Shown here: positions 26,609 to 35,449 of the stretch, in pieces | Position numbering within the stretch: position 1 is the stretch's first letter | How the letters are laid out: each line of letters opens with the position of its first letter | Origin: Roseiarcus sp963824475 | GTDB lineage: Bacteria; Pseudomonadota; Alphaproteobacteria; Rhizobiales; Beijerinckiaceae | Assembly: GCA_963824475.1 (NCBI GenBank) | Contig: CAWGPR010000003.1 | Coordinates: 310,001 to 374,000, forward strand | DNA length: 64,000 bases | Direction of reading: 5' to 3' | Made by a program: the position numbers and the translations under genes | Notes under the pieces: generated by a model | Database searches by the model: none | The model's input: only the letters and a program-made list of their open reading frames with translations | What the model was told of the DNA's origin: nothing

Positions 26609-28060
26609 ATGTCGGCGACAGCCACGCATGCATCGGGAGAGGTTTCGACGCTTGTTCCGGCACGGCTCGAGCGCCTGCCGTGGGGCCGCTTTCACGTCCT
26701 GGTCATTGTCGCGCTGGGGATCACCTGGATTCTCGACGGCCTCGAAGTCACGCTCGCGGGCTCCGTCGCGCCAGCCTTGAAGGACAGCCCGGCGCTGCGA
26801 TTCTCGGATTCCGAGGTCGGCTTGGCCGGCAGCGCCTATCTTCTCGGGGCAGTCGTCGGCGCGCTGTTCTTCGGCTGGCTGACCGACCGGCTCGGGCGCA
26901 AGAAGCTCTTCTTCACCACCATCGTCGTCTATCTCGTAGCGACAGCGCTGACCGGGCTCGCTTGGAACGGCTTCTCCTTCTTCCTGTTTCGCTTCCTCAC
27001 TGGCTGCGGCATCGGCGGCGAGTACTCTGCCATCAATTCGACCATCCAGGAGCTCGTCCCCGCGCGCTTCCGCGGCCACATCGATCTCATGATCAACGGC
27101 AGTTTCTGGGTCGGAGCGGCGCTCGGGGCCTTGGTCGCGGTCGCGCTCATCAATCCGGCGCTCATCCCTTCAGAGTTCGGATGGCGGCTCGCCTTCCTGA
27201 CCGGCGCTGTTCTTGGCGTGGCCGTCTTCTTCATGCGCATGTGGATTCCCGAGAGTCCGCGTTGGCTCGTGATCCACGGGCGGGAAAAGGAGGGCGAGGC
27301 GGTCGTCGGGGGGATCGAACGCCGATTTCTTGAAAACGGCGCCGAGCTCAAGCCGGTTCCGCCGGATAAGGCCATCCGCCTGCGCTCGCGCGACCATACG
27401 CCGCTTTCGGAAGTGTTCGACACGCTGACCCGGCGCCATCGCGTGCAGACTTTCGTCGGGCTCACGCTGATGGCGGCGCAAGCCTTCTTCTATAACGCCA
27501 TCTTTTTCACCTATGCCCTCGTGTTGACGAAGTTCTACTCGGTCAGCACTGGCGCCGTCGGCTGGTACATCCTGCCTTTCGCGCTCGGCAATTTCCTAGG
27601 GCCGGTCGTTCTCGGGCGCCTGTTCGACACTTATGGGCGCCGTCTCATGATCACCGTGACCTATGCGCTCTCGGGCCTGTTGTTGCTCGCCGTCGGCGCC
27701 GCCTTCGAGAGGGATCTGCTTTCGGCCGCCGCCCAGACTGTCGGCTGGATGATCGTGTTCTTCGTCGCCTCCCCGGCGGCGAGCTCGGCCTATCTCACAG
27801 TCAGCGAGACCTTCCCGCTGGAAGTCCGCGCGCTGACCATCGCGACCTTCTACGCCATCGGAACCGGCCTCGGCGGCGTCGCCGCGCCGGTCGTTTTCGG
27901 CAAGCTGATCGAAAGCGGGTCGCGGCAGAGCATTTTCGGGGGCTACGTGTTCGCCGCCCTTCTCATGTTCGCCGCAGCCATCGTCGCCGCGCGCTACGCC
28001 GTCAACGCCGAGCGTAAATCCCTCGAGCAGGTCGCGACGCCGCTCTCGGCGGTGGGGTAG
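26609..28060 (+). CDS. MFS transporter, metabolite:H+ symporter type
   Basis: A 483-residue major facilitator with 12 predicted membrane spans. Family signatures are the motif A loop GWLTDRLGRKKLFF between spans 2 and 3, GEYSAINSTIQELVPARFRG (typical of metabolite:H+ symporters), and PESPRWLVIHGR in the central loop as in sugar porters. ATG 26609 is chosen; the frame stays open to a TTG at 26495 but those residues are unlike the family. The substrate is unknown. The IS element ends 175 bp upstream, so native regulation may be altered. Confidence 0.88.
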   Translation: MSATATHASGEVSTLVPARLERLPWGRFHVLVIVALGITWILDGLEVTLAGSVAPALKDSPALRFSDSEVGLAGSAYLLGAVVGALFFGWLTDRLGRKKLFFTTIVVYLVATALTGLAWNGFSFFLFRFLTGCGIGGEYSAINSTIQELVPARFRGHIDLMINGSFWVGAALGALVAVALINPALIPSEFGWRLAFLTGAVLGVAVFFMRMWIPESPRWLVIHGREKEGEAVVGGIERRFLENGAELKPVPPDKAIRLRSRDHTPLSEVFDTLTRRHRVQTFVGLTLMAAQAFFYNAIFFTYALVLTKFYSVSTGAVGWYILPFALGNFLGPVVLGRLFDTYGRRLMITVTYALSGLLLLAVGAAFERDLLSAAAQTVGWMIVFFVASPAASSAYLTVSETFPLEVRALTIATFYAIGTGLGGVAAPVVFGKLIESGSRQSIFGGYVFAALLMFAAAIVAARYAVNAERKSLEQVATPLSAVG

Positions 28061-28088
28061 GGTCCCGCTGCCGCTCTTGTGCTGCGTC

Positions 28089-28199
28089 CTACCGCGAGGC
28101 GAACCGCTGTTTTGCGGCGTCAATGACGGGGGTATACAGACCCACAAGCGTTCCTTCGGGATCGCGGAACTGAGCCGCGCAGTTGCCCCACGGCATCAT
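28089..28199 (-). pseudogene. VOC/glyoxalase-family remnant, C-terminus only
   Basis: Roughly 36 codons read MPWGNCAAQFRDPEGTLVGL followed by YTPV and a stop at 28089. The pattern MPWGN..xxFRDPxGTLVxLxTPV is the usual end of VOC-superfamily (glyoxalase/bleomycin-resistance) proteins of about 130 residues. Upstream on the same strand the similarity disappears within a few codons and the UDG gene ends 120 bp away, so the N-terminal three quarters are gone. It is a gene relic, not an active enzyme. Confidence 0.6.
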
Positions 28200-28317
28200 C
28201 GACCGCGGTCGGGGTCGACGAGATCGTCTCGGCCGGTGTGGGTCGGGTTTGGGGCGTGCGGTGACCGGCTCGAGCCCAGGATCCAGCGACGATTCCGGTT
28301 CTGTCTTCGCGGCGCTT

Positions 28318-29179
28318 TCACCGTGACAGGGTTTGGAGCGCGCTTGCAAGCGCTCGCATATCCGCCCATGCAAATCGCTTATGCGCCGGTTGCCTTAGCA
28401 GGAAAGCTGGGTGGAGCATGGCGAGCGCCGGTATCTCGCGTCCAATTTGGCGCGGATAAACGAACCACGAGCCCCGCGTGCGCATAATCCCGCTTTGGAC
28501 GCGCAGTATCGTGCGCGTCGCGGACCCGCCAAGGCAAACCAGGTATTCAGGATCGGCAAGCTGGATCTGTCGCTCAATGAAGGGCAGACAGATCTGGGTC
28601 TCCTCGGGCGTGGGGGTTCGGTTGCCCGGAGGCCGCCATGGAACGACATTCGCGATGTAGACCTTCTGTTCGATCGAGTCCGATTGCGTTCAGCATGCGA
28701 TCCAGCAATTGCCCCGCTCTTCCAACGAATGGACGCCCGATGCGATCTTCCTCCTCCCCCGGGGCCTCGCCGACGAACATGACCCGGGCGCCAGGGACGC
28801 CGTCCGAGAACGCAAGTTGCGTGGCGGTCCGCTTGAGCGCGCAGCCATCGAATTCCGCCAAGACGCATCGCAGCGTTTCCAGATCGGGCGCGGCTTGCGC
28901 CAGCGCGCGAGCCGAAGTCTCTGCAGTGTCGGGCGGCTTCGGCGCGCGGGCGTCTTGAGGCGCGTGCGCTCCTGACGCTGCTTGCGAAGACTTGCGCATC
29001 GACTCCGACGCATTCGGCGCGGCGCGCTCGTCTCCGTCTACCGTCGGCCTGTCGGAAAAACGATTACGCGGCATATCATCAAGCGCGTCAGTGACGCCGA
29101 CCCGAATCCACCAGCGGAGCGCCTCCCTGGCCTCGAGGGCGCTCAGGTGAAGATCGGTTAACTCGTTCGTCGAAGCCAT
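28318..29179 (-). pseudogene. Uracil-DNA glycosylase family 4 with one frameshift
   Basis: With one extra base removed at 28662-28663 this reads as a 286-residue family-4 uracil-DNA glycosylase. An N-terminal low-complexity region (about residues 1-120) precedes the catalytic domain: VMFVGEAPGEEEDRIGRPFV, GQLLDRMLNAIGLDR, then in the second frame VYIANVVPWRPPGNRTPTPE, ICLPFIERQI and a C-terminal MLHPAFLLRQP. It removes uracil from DNA in base-excision repair. ATG 29177-29179 is taken as start. The gene lies upstream of and divergent from ETF-QO, an arrangement common in Hyphomicrobiales. The frameshift would abolish activity unless it is a sequence error. Confidence 0.85.
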
Positions 29180-29333
29180 TTGATCGCATCTGACTTGAAT
29201 GCTTGCGCAGCCGCGCGAAGACAAACTATCATATTAAGCCTTGAAACGGCGCCGCGCGACGGGTTGGGGCTGATCGAGCGAAAGCTCTTAGCGCAGGCTG
29301 CTGCGCGCCCCGGCCCTGGTGGCGAAAGGGACG

Positions 29334-31010
29334 ATGGCCCAAGCTTCGACACTGCCCGCGCGGGAATCGATGACTTACGATATCGTGATCGTCGGCGCTG
29401 GCCCCGCGGGCCTGGCAGCGGCCATCCGGCTCAAATCATTGGACCCCGACATCTCAGTTGTCGTCGTGGAAAAGGGCTCGACGGTCGGCGCGCATATTCT
29501 CTCGGGAGCAGTGATCGATCCGATTGGACTTGACAAACTCACGCCAGACTGGCGTTCGGATGCGGAATGCCCGCTCAAAACACGAGTTGCAGCAGATCGT
29601 TTCTATTATCTGACCGGGACGGGCGGGGTGCGATTGCCCAATTGGGCAATGCCGAAACTGATGCGCAACCATGGCAATTTCATCGGCTCGCTCGGCGCAG
29701 TCGTGCGCTGGCTCGGCGCCCGCGCCGAGGCGCGCGGCGTCGAGATCTATCCCGGGTTTGCCGCGACGGAGCTTTTGTATGGCGACAAGGGGGAGGTCGT
29801 CGGCGTCGCGACGGGCGACATGGGCGTCGGCCGCGACGGTCATCCGAAGGCGGGGTTCACGCGGGGGATGGAGCTATTGGGCAAATATGTACTGCTCGCG
29901 GAGGGAGCGCGCGGCTCGCTGTCGAAACAGGCGGTCGCTCGTTACGGTCTTGATTCCGCAAGCGAGCCCCAGAAGTATGGAATCGGTCTCAAAGAATTGT
30001 GGGAAGTCTCCGACGATCATTTTTCGCCGGGTCTCGTTCAGCATGGTTTCGGTTGGCCTTTATCAGGGGGCGCCAGCGGCGGTTCATTTCTCTATCATTA
30101 TGGCGCCCGGCTGGTTTCGGTAGGATTTGTCGTGCATCTCAACTACGAAAATCCGACGCTTTCCCCGTTCGACGAGTTTCAGCGTTTCAAGACCCATCCG
30201 ATGATACGCGGGACCTTTGCGGGGGGCAAACGGATAGCCTACGGCGCGCGCGTCATTGCGTCGGGCGGTTGGCAGTCGGTGCCGAAATTGGTCTTTCCTG
30301 GAGGGGCTTTCATTGGCTGTTCGGCGGGGTTTGTAAATCTTGCTCGCATAAAGGGCTCTCATAACGCCATCCTGTCGGGAATATTGGCCGCCGAGAAGGT
30401 GCGCGAGGCGCTGGCGGCGGGTCGGGCAAACGATGAGTTGAACGACTACGAGAATTCTTGGCGAGGCTCGGATATCGGCCGCGATCTTTATAACGTACGC
30501 AATGTCAAACCGCTGTGGTCGCGATTTGGCCTTGTCACTGGCGTCGGGCTTGGCGGATTCGATATGTGGACGAATGAACTGTTCAAGGCTTCGATTTTCG
30601 GCACGCTCAAGCACGGTAAGCCCGACAGCGACACTTTGAAACCACTATCCGAGGTGACTCCAATCGTTTACCCGAAGCCCGATTCGGTGTTAACGTTCGA
30701 CAAAGCCTCGTCCGTCTATCTTTCGAACACAAATCACGAAGAAGATCAGCCCGTTCATCTTCGTTTGCGCGATCCCAACGCCCCGATCCGCGATAACCTC
30801 CCTCGTTTCGGAGAGCCCGCACGACTTTATTGCCCAGCCGCGGTCTACGAAGTCATCTACGCGAACGACGCGCGTCGCGCAGACCCGCGCTTTGTGATCA
30901 ACGCGCAGAACTGCGTCCATTGTAAAACTTGCGACATCAAAGACCCGGCCAAAAACATAGAATGGACCCCGCCGGAAGGTGGAGGCGGACCAAACTATCT
31001 CGATATGTGA
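29334..31010 (+). CDS. Electron transfer flavoprotein-ubiquinone oxidoreductase
   Basis: A 558-residue membrane-associated enzyme passing electrons from ETF to ubiquinone during fatty-acid and amino-acid oxidation. An N-terminal FAD-binding fold starts at YDIVIVGAGPAGLAAAIRL; further family segments are GSTVGAHILSGAVIDP, LAEGARGSLSKQ and GCSAGFVNLARIKGSHNAIL. The C-terminus has the 4Fe-4S ferredoxin-like motif CVHCKTCDIKDP followed by IEWTPPEGGGGPNY. ATG 29334 with GAAAGGG in front is chosen over GTG 29319. The surrounding 29-33 kb is visibly less GC-biased than its flanks. The assignment is firm. Confidence 0.96.
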   Translation: MAQASTLPARESMTYDIVIVGAGPAGLAAAIRLKSLDPDISVVVVEKGSTVGAHILSGAVIDPIGLDKLTPDWRSDAECPLKTRVAADRFYYLTGTGGVRLPNWAMPKLMRNHGNFIGSLGAVVRWLGARAEARGVEIYPGFAATELLYGDKGEVVGVATGDMGVGRDGHPKAGFTRGMELLGKYVLLAEGARGSLSKQAVARYGLDSASEPQKYGIGLKELWEVSDDHFSPGLVQHGFGWPLSGGASGGSFLYHYGARLVSVGFVVHLNYENPTLSPFDEFQRFKTHPMIRGTFAGGKRIAYGARVIASGGWQSVPKLVFPGGAFIGCSAGFVNLARIKGSHNAILSGILAAEKVREALAAGRANDELNDYENSWRGSDIGRDLYNVRNVKPLWSRFGLVTGVGLGGFDMWTNELFKASIFGTLKHGKPDSDTLKPLSEVTPIVYPKPDSVLTFDKASSVYLSNTNHEEDQPVHLRLRDPNAPIRDNLPRFGEPARLYCPAAVYEVIYANDARRADPRFVINAQNCVHCKTCDIKDPAKNIEWTPPEGGGGPNYLDM

Positions 31011-31115
31011 GATGCGGCGCAAAATTGCCGTTTTCGGCTGTCAGCGGGAAGCGCGGGAATGACGCGGCAGCTTCCATGCTGGCGCTTCGCTGACAGGTGT
31101 AGGAAATCGTAAGAC

Positions 31116-32879
31116 ATGCAGAGCCGTTCTCAATCGTGGACCCTGCGGGTAGCCCTTTTCCTGGCTTGGGCTTCGTCATTATCGAGCGGGGCCGCCTCAG
31201 CCGCAGCTATTCAGACCGAAGCGGGATCGGAGAAGTTGGAGATCGGAGACAGCCAACCCGGAAATTATCTTTCGGCTCTTGTCGCCAGCGCCGATCGGGA
31301 CACGCTGGCCGCGGAAGTCTACTACCGGGAAGCGCTGCGAGCCGATCCTCGGAATCCCGATCTGCTGGAGCGCGCCTTCGCTGCCGCTCTCTCGAATGGC
31401 GACGAACCGAGCGCTAATTCTCTCGGCGAACGGCTCCTTATGCGCGATCAGAACAACAACTTGGCGCGCCTTGCGATTGCAGTTCACGATATCGAACAAG
31501 GACAATTTGCGACTGCGCGCGCCCACCTGGCAAGCGCGGACGCGACGCGCGGGCGCGATGTGACCACCGCGCTCCTTTCCGCTTGGTGCTATGCAGGGCA
31601 GTCTGACCTCCGCCACGCGCTTGACGCCCTCGACCGCATTCACGACCGCTCAGTGCTTGCCTTTCGCGATTATCACGCAGGCCTGATCGCCGGTCTGCTC
31701 GGAAACTCTGCAGAGGCCGCGCGGAGGCTCAAATCCGCATATGACAATGACAAGAACAGCCTACGCTTCGCCGATGCTTACGCGCGGGTCTTGGCGGCGG
31801 AGGGCGATCTGGCTGGAGCGACAAAGATATACGAGGACTTCTCTACTGTTATTCCTCACCATCCGCTCATCGAGCGAGCGCTCGCGGATCTGAAAGCGAA
31901 TCACGCACTCGATCCGCTCGTTCTTAGCGCCAAGGACGGCGCCGCGGAGGCGCTCTATGGCCTCGGAAGCGCCGGGAGTCGCCAGGGAGACGAGCTTCCG
32001 GCACTCGTCTATCTTCGGCTGTCGCTCTACCTTCGACCGTCAAGCGATTTGACCGCAGTAACGCTGGCCAGTCTTTTCGAGCAGCTAAAGCAAGGTGACC
32101 AAGTCATCGCCGCCTACCAATTGGTCCCGTCATCATCGCCATTAAAAATGGGAGCCGATATTCAAATCGCGCTTGAGCTCGACAGTATGGGGAAAAACAA
32201 TGAGGCGAAACGACGCCTCATGGACATCGTAGCGGCGCGGCCGCACGATGTCGAAGCCCTAAGCTCATTGGCGGAGCTGCAACGCTCCGACAAGAAATAC
32301 GCCGAGGCGGCTGCAACCTACGATCAGGCAATCGCTGCAGTTGGAATTCCGCAACGGGACAATTGGACGCTGTTTTATTTCCGTGGAATTTGTTACGAAC
32401 GCTCTCAACAGTGGCCAAAGGCCGAAGCTGATTTCAAGAAAGCTTTGGAACTCAATCCTGATCAACCTCTCGTCTTAAATTATCTTGGTTATTCTTGGAT
32501 AGACCAGGGACTTAACCTAGAAGAAGCATTCAAAATGCTACGTAGAGCAGTTGAACTGCGTCCTAACGACGGTTATATCGTGGATAGTCTCGGGTGGGCC
32601 CACTTCAAGCTAGGACAATACGCTGAAGCGACTGAGACGCTGGAAAAGGCGATTAACCTCAAACCTGCCGATCCCGTTCTGAACGATCATTTGGGGGACG
32701 CATATTGGCGGGTCAACCGCCGCATCGAAGCGCACTTTCAGTGGAATCACGCTCGGGACATGGGGCCGGACCCCGAAGATCTCCCAGCGATTCTCAAGAA
32801 AATTGAGGTTGGACTTCCGGACCTGACAAGCGACACCGCGACGCCAAAGGCATCGATGCAAAAGGAAGGCGGGGGCTGA
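31116..32879 (+). CDS. Exported tetratricopeptide-repeat protein
   Basis: A 587-residue protein with an N-terminal signal peptide (about residues 1-30, ending SGAASAAA) and many TPR units through the rest of the chain. The clearest repeats lie in the last 200 residues: WPKAEADFKKALELNPDQPL, EEAFKMLRRAVELRPNDGYI and YAEATETLEKAINLKPADPV. Such proteins sit in the periplasm or outer membrane and act as assembly scaffolds; this one is the usual neighbour of ETF-QO and ispE in Hyphomicrobiales. The exact role is unknown. The 3' third has relatively AT-rich codons compared with the window. Confidence 0.85.
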   Translation: MQSRSQSWTLRVALFLAWASSLSSGAASAAAIQTEAGSEKLEIGDSQPGNYLSALVASADRDTLAAEVYYREALRADPRNPDLLERAFAAALSNGDEPSANSLGERLLMRDQNNNLARLAIAVHDIEQGQFATARAHLASADATRGRDVTTALLSAWCYAGQSDLRHALDALDRIHDRSVLAFRDYHAGLIAGLLGNSAEAARRLKSAYDNDKNSLRFADAYARVLAAEGDLAGATKIYEDFSTVIPHHPLIERALADLKANHALDPLVLSAKDGAAEALYGLGSAGSRQGDELPALVYLRLSLYLRPSSDLTAVTLASLFEQLKQGDQVIAAYQLVPSSSPLKMGADIQIALELDSMGKNNEAKRRLMDIVAARPHDVEALSSLAELQRSDKKYAEAAATYDQAIAAVGIPQRDNWTLFYFRGICYERSQQWPKAEADFKKALELNPDQPLVLNYLGYSWIDQGLNLEEAFKMLRRAVELRPNDGYIVDSLGWAHFKLGQYAEATETLEKAINLKPADPVLNDHLGDAYWRVNRRIEAHFQWNHARDMGPDPEDLPAILKKIEVGLPDLTSDTATPKASMQKEGGG

Positions 32880-32898
32880 GCGGCGGCATTCGGCTTCC

Positions 32899-33765
32899 AT
32901 GCGATGGCTGCGCGCTCCGGCAAAGATCAATTTAACTTTGCGCGTGATCGGCCGACGCAACGACGGATACCATGAACTCGAGAGCCTCGTCGCGTTTGCC
33001 GGGCTAAGCGACTGGCTCGGGTTTGAGCCCGGCGACGATCTCATTATTGAAGTTCTCGGTCCTCGCGCTGATGAGGTTGGGCCTGTTGATGAGAACCTTG
33101 TGGTGCGTGCTGCGCGCTCGCTCTCTGCGCGTGTGCCGGGGTTGAGACTTGGTCGGTTCCGATTAATCAAACGGTTACCAGCCGCGGCGGGACTTGGCGG
33201 AGGTTCAGCGGATGCGGCGGCTGCTTTGCGGTTGCTCACCGACCAGGCGGGATTGTCAGTCGACGATCCGCGGGTGCGCGCTTCGGCCTGTGCAACGGGA
33301 GCAGACGTGCTTGCCTGTCTTTCTCCGCAAGCCCGGATCATGAGGGGTATTGGCGACGAACTCGGTCCGGCGGTTCAGCTGCCAAACATTTTCGCCGTTC
33401 TCGTCAATCCCCGGGTTCAAGCACCGACGCCGAAGGTTTTCGCTGCCCTTGGCCTTGCGCCTCGATCGAAGCTGGAGTCACCCGGCCGGTCGCTTCCTGT
33501 GGCGGGATCTGATACGGTTGCCTTCTTGGATTCCCTCTCTCGGTGCGGCAACGATCTGGAAGCTGCGGCGATCCGGGTAGCGCCGCCGATTGCCGCTGTG
33601 CTCAGAAGCTTGTCCCAAATCCCCGAGGCCAGGGTGACTGGGATGTCGGGCTCGGGAGCGACTTGCTTCGCCCTGTTTGGCGATCGGCGCCGTGCTGCAA
33701 CCGCGCGTCGAATTGTCGCGACGGAGCATCCGGGGTGGTGGGTCGAGGCGACCGACCTTCACTAG
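32899..33765 (+). CDS. ispE: 4-diphosphocytidyl-2-C-methyl-D-erythritol kinase
   Basis: A 288-residue GHMP kinase of the methylerythritol phosphate isoprenoid pathway, phosphorylating CDP-methylerythritol. The N-terminal APAKINLTLRVIGRRNDGYH is diagnostic, the ATP-binding glycine loop is LPAAAGLGGGSADAA at residues 93-107, and the third GHMP motif is MSGSGATCFALF near the C-terminus. It starts 20 bp after the TPR gene and is probably co-transcribed. Essential single-copy function; the assignment is firm. Confidence 0.96.
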   Translation: MRWLRAPAKINLTLRVIGRRNDGYHELESLVAFAGLSDWLGFEPGDDLIIEVLGPRADEVGPVDENLVVRAARSLSARVPGLRLGRFRLIKRLPAAAGLGGGSADAAAALRLLTDQAGLSVDDPRVRASACATGADVLACLSPQARIMRGIGDELGPAVQLPNIFAVLVNPRVQAPTPKVFAALGLAPRSKLESPGRSLPVAGSDTVAFLDSLSRCGNDLEAAAIRVAPPIAAVLRSLSQIPEARVTGMSGSGATCFALFGDRRRAATARRIVATEHPGWWVEATDLH

Positions 33766-33929
33766 CTCGACCTGTCGCGCCAAAGGGAGCGGTCCTTGTC
33801 GCGTGCCCTGGATTTTAGGCCGCTCGAAACGCTGCACGCCCGAAGCCGTCTCAGCCGCAATGACGTTAGGCGAGATTCACTAATAATTTGAATGCGTTAA
33901 ATGCCTGACCCGGAGAAGAATTGACTCGC

Positions 33930-33954
33930 CCTCGCGATCCTTGCGGGGTTTTTT
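33930..33954 (+). terminator. Possible intrinsic terminator before the GT39 gene
   Basis: CCTCGC (33930-33935) pairs with GCGGGG (33943-33948, one T-G wobble) around a 7-base loop and is followed by six T. This has the form of a rho-independent terminator after ispE. The same bases also read as a plausible extension of the glycosyltransferase N-terminus, so the call is ambiguous. Confidence 0.45.
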
Positions 33955-33981
33955 GTCGCACGTCTTTTTTTCGCCTTCACC

Positions 33982-35412
33982 ATGGGACTCGGGATCGATG
34001 AAAGCTATACGATCGCGATTTCGCGCCGCCTATGCCTTTCCTACTTTGACCATCCCCCATTGCATCTGTGGATCACCCATTTCGCCGCTCTCGCAGCGGG
34101 TGAGAACGCCATCGCGCGGACGCCCTTTATTGTGCTCTTCTTTGCAACGGGTTGGATCACTTATCGATTTGCCTGCCGGCTGTTCGGTTCTCGGGCGGCG
34201 TTAGTCGGGCTCTTCGCCCTCAACGTGACGCCATTCTTCTTCGCCTCCACCGGAAGTTGGATCGTCCCTGATGGTCCGCTGCTTTTTGGCTTGGCGGTGG
34301 CGGCGTGGGCGGCGAGCCGACTATTCTTTCCGGACCCGCTCAAAGAGGCCTCGGCTTGGCGACTCTGGCTCCTCATCGGCGTCGGCCTAGGTCTGGCTGG
34401 ACTGTCGAAATACAGCGCGGTGCTGACCGCGGGCGGACTGGCCGCGTTCGTACTGCTTTCGCCCAAGCAGCGGCGGTGGCTCAAACATCCTGCGCCGTAT
34501 GTCTCGGCAGGCGTCGCATTGGCGATGATAACGCCCGTCATCTTGTGGAATGCGCGGCACGGTTGGGTGTCATTCGAATTTCAAGGGGAGCGCGGCGCGC
34601 CCAGCGGAGCACTGCGCCCGGCGCAGTTTCTGACGATGGCCCTCGGCGAAGTCGCTTTTCTGTCGCCCTGGATATTCGTCCCTCTTGTCGCGGGCATGAT
34701 GAGCGCGTTCCGCCACTGGCGGGACGACCGCTACCTGTTTCTGCTTTGTCTCAGTCTACCGCCGATCGTTCTGTTCACCCTGACGCCGCTTTGGGGCGGT
34801 CGTGGTCAACCTCATTGGGCGATGCCCGGGTGGTTTTTTGCATTCGCGTTGCTGGGCGCATGGGTAGACCAACTCCGCGTCTCAGCTCGCGCGCTTCGCC
34901 GGTGGGCTTTTCTTTCGTCGGCGCTGCTGGCCGCGATCGCCGGGCTCGCCGTCGTGCAAACGTCTACGGGCTGGCCGTGGGTGATTCTGACTGCCCACTC
35001 CCGCTTTGCCGATCCCACGCTGGAGGGCTTTGAGTGGCGCGATCTCAAGAAGGCGCCGATCTTCGACCAGGCGCCCAGCTTCGTCATCTCGACGAAATGG
35101 TCAGATGCGGGAAAAATCGCACTCGCTCTTGGGCCTCAGGTCCCCGTTTTCGTGCTTTCGAACGACCCACGCGGCTGGGCTTTCTTGAACGAAAGCGGAA
35201 GGTTCGTTGGGCAAAACGGGGTCATTGTCACGCCGGCCGCGGAAGTCCCGTCGACTCTCGCTGTCGCCGGCCCCCTATTTGCTGAACTTGGACAGCCCCA
35301 GCTTTACGCGCTTGGTCGTCGCGGGCGCCCTGAGATCAGCCTTGCCCTCATCCCTGCCAGCGGCTTGACCCGCAGGCTTCACATGCCTTATCCGGGCACG
35401 GCCGGCAGATAG
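33982..35412 (+). CDS. GT39/PMT-like membrane glycosyltransferase
   Basis: A 476-residue (as started here) polytopic glycosyltransferase of the ArnT/PMT_2 type, which moves sugars from lipid-linked donors to acceptors on the periplasmic side. The diagnostic first loop is GLGIDESYTIAISRRL followed by LSYFDHPPLHLWI, with the catalytic Asp; eight or more hydrophobic spans follow. The first transmembrane segment expected before that loop is readable upstream in the same frame (AILAGFFVARLFFAFT) but has no start codon before an in-frame TGA at 33922. The true N-terminus is therefore uncertain and may involve a frameshift. A DPM1-GtrA-type protein follows and probably supplies the lipid-linked sugar. 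Confidence 0.82.
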   Translation: MGLGIDESYTIAISRRLCLSYFDHPPLHLWITHFAALAAGENAIARTPFIVLFFATGWITYRFACRLFGSRAALVGLFALNVTPFFFASTGSWIVPDGPLLFGLAVAAWAASRLFFPDPLKEASAWRLWLLIGVGLGLAGLSKYSAVLTAGGLAAFVLLSPKQRRWLKHPAPYVSAGVALAMITPVILWNARHGWVSFEFQGERGAPSGALRPAQFLTMALGEVAFLSPWIFVPLVAGMMSAFRHWRDDRYLFLLCLSLPPIVLFTLTPLWGGRGQPHWAMPGWFFAFALLGAWVDQLRVSARALRRWAFLSSALLAAIAGLAVVQTSTGWPWVILTAHSRFADPTLEGFEWRDLKKAPIFDQAPSFVISTKWSDAGKIALALGPQVPVFVLSNDPRGWAFLNESGRFVGQNGVIVTPAAEVPSTLAVAGPLFAELGQPQLYALGRRGRPEISLALIPASGLTRRLHMPYPGTAGR

Positions 35413-35449
35413 CGTTGATCGACGCCGAACGAAATTAGCGTGGCGTGGA

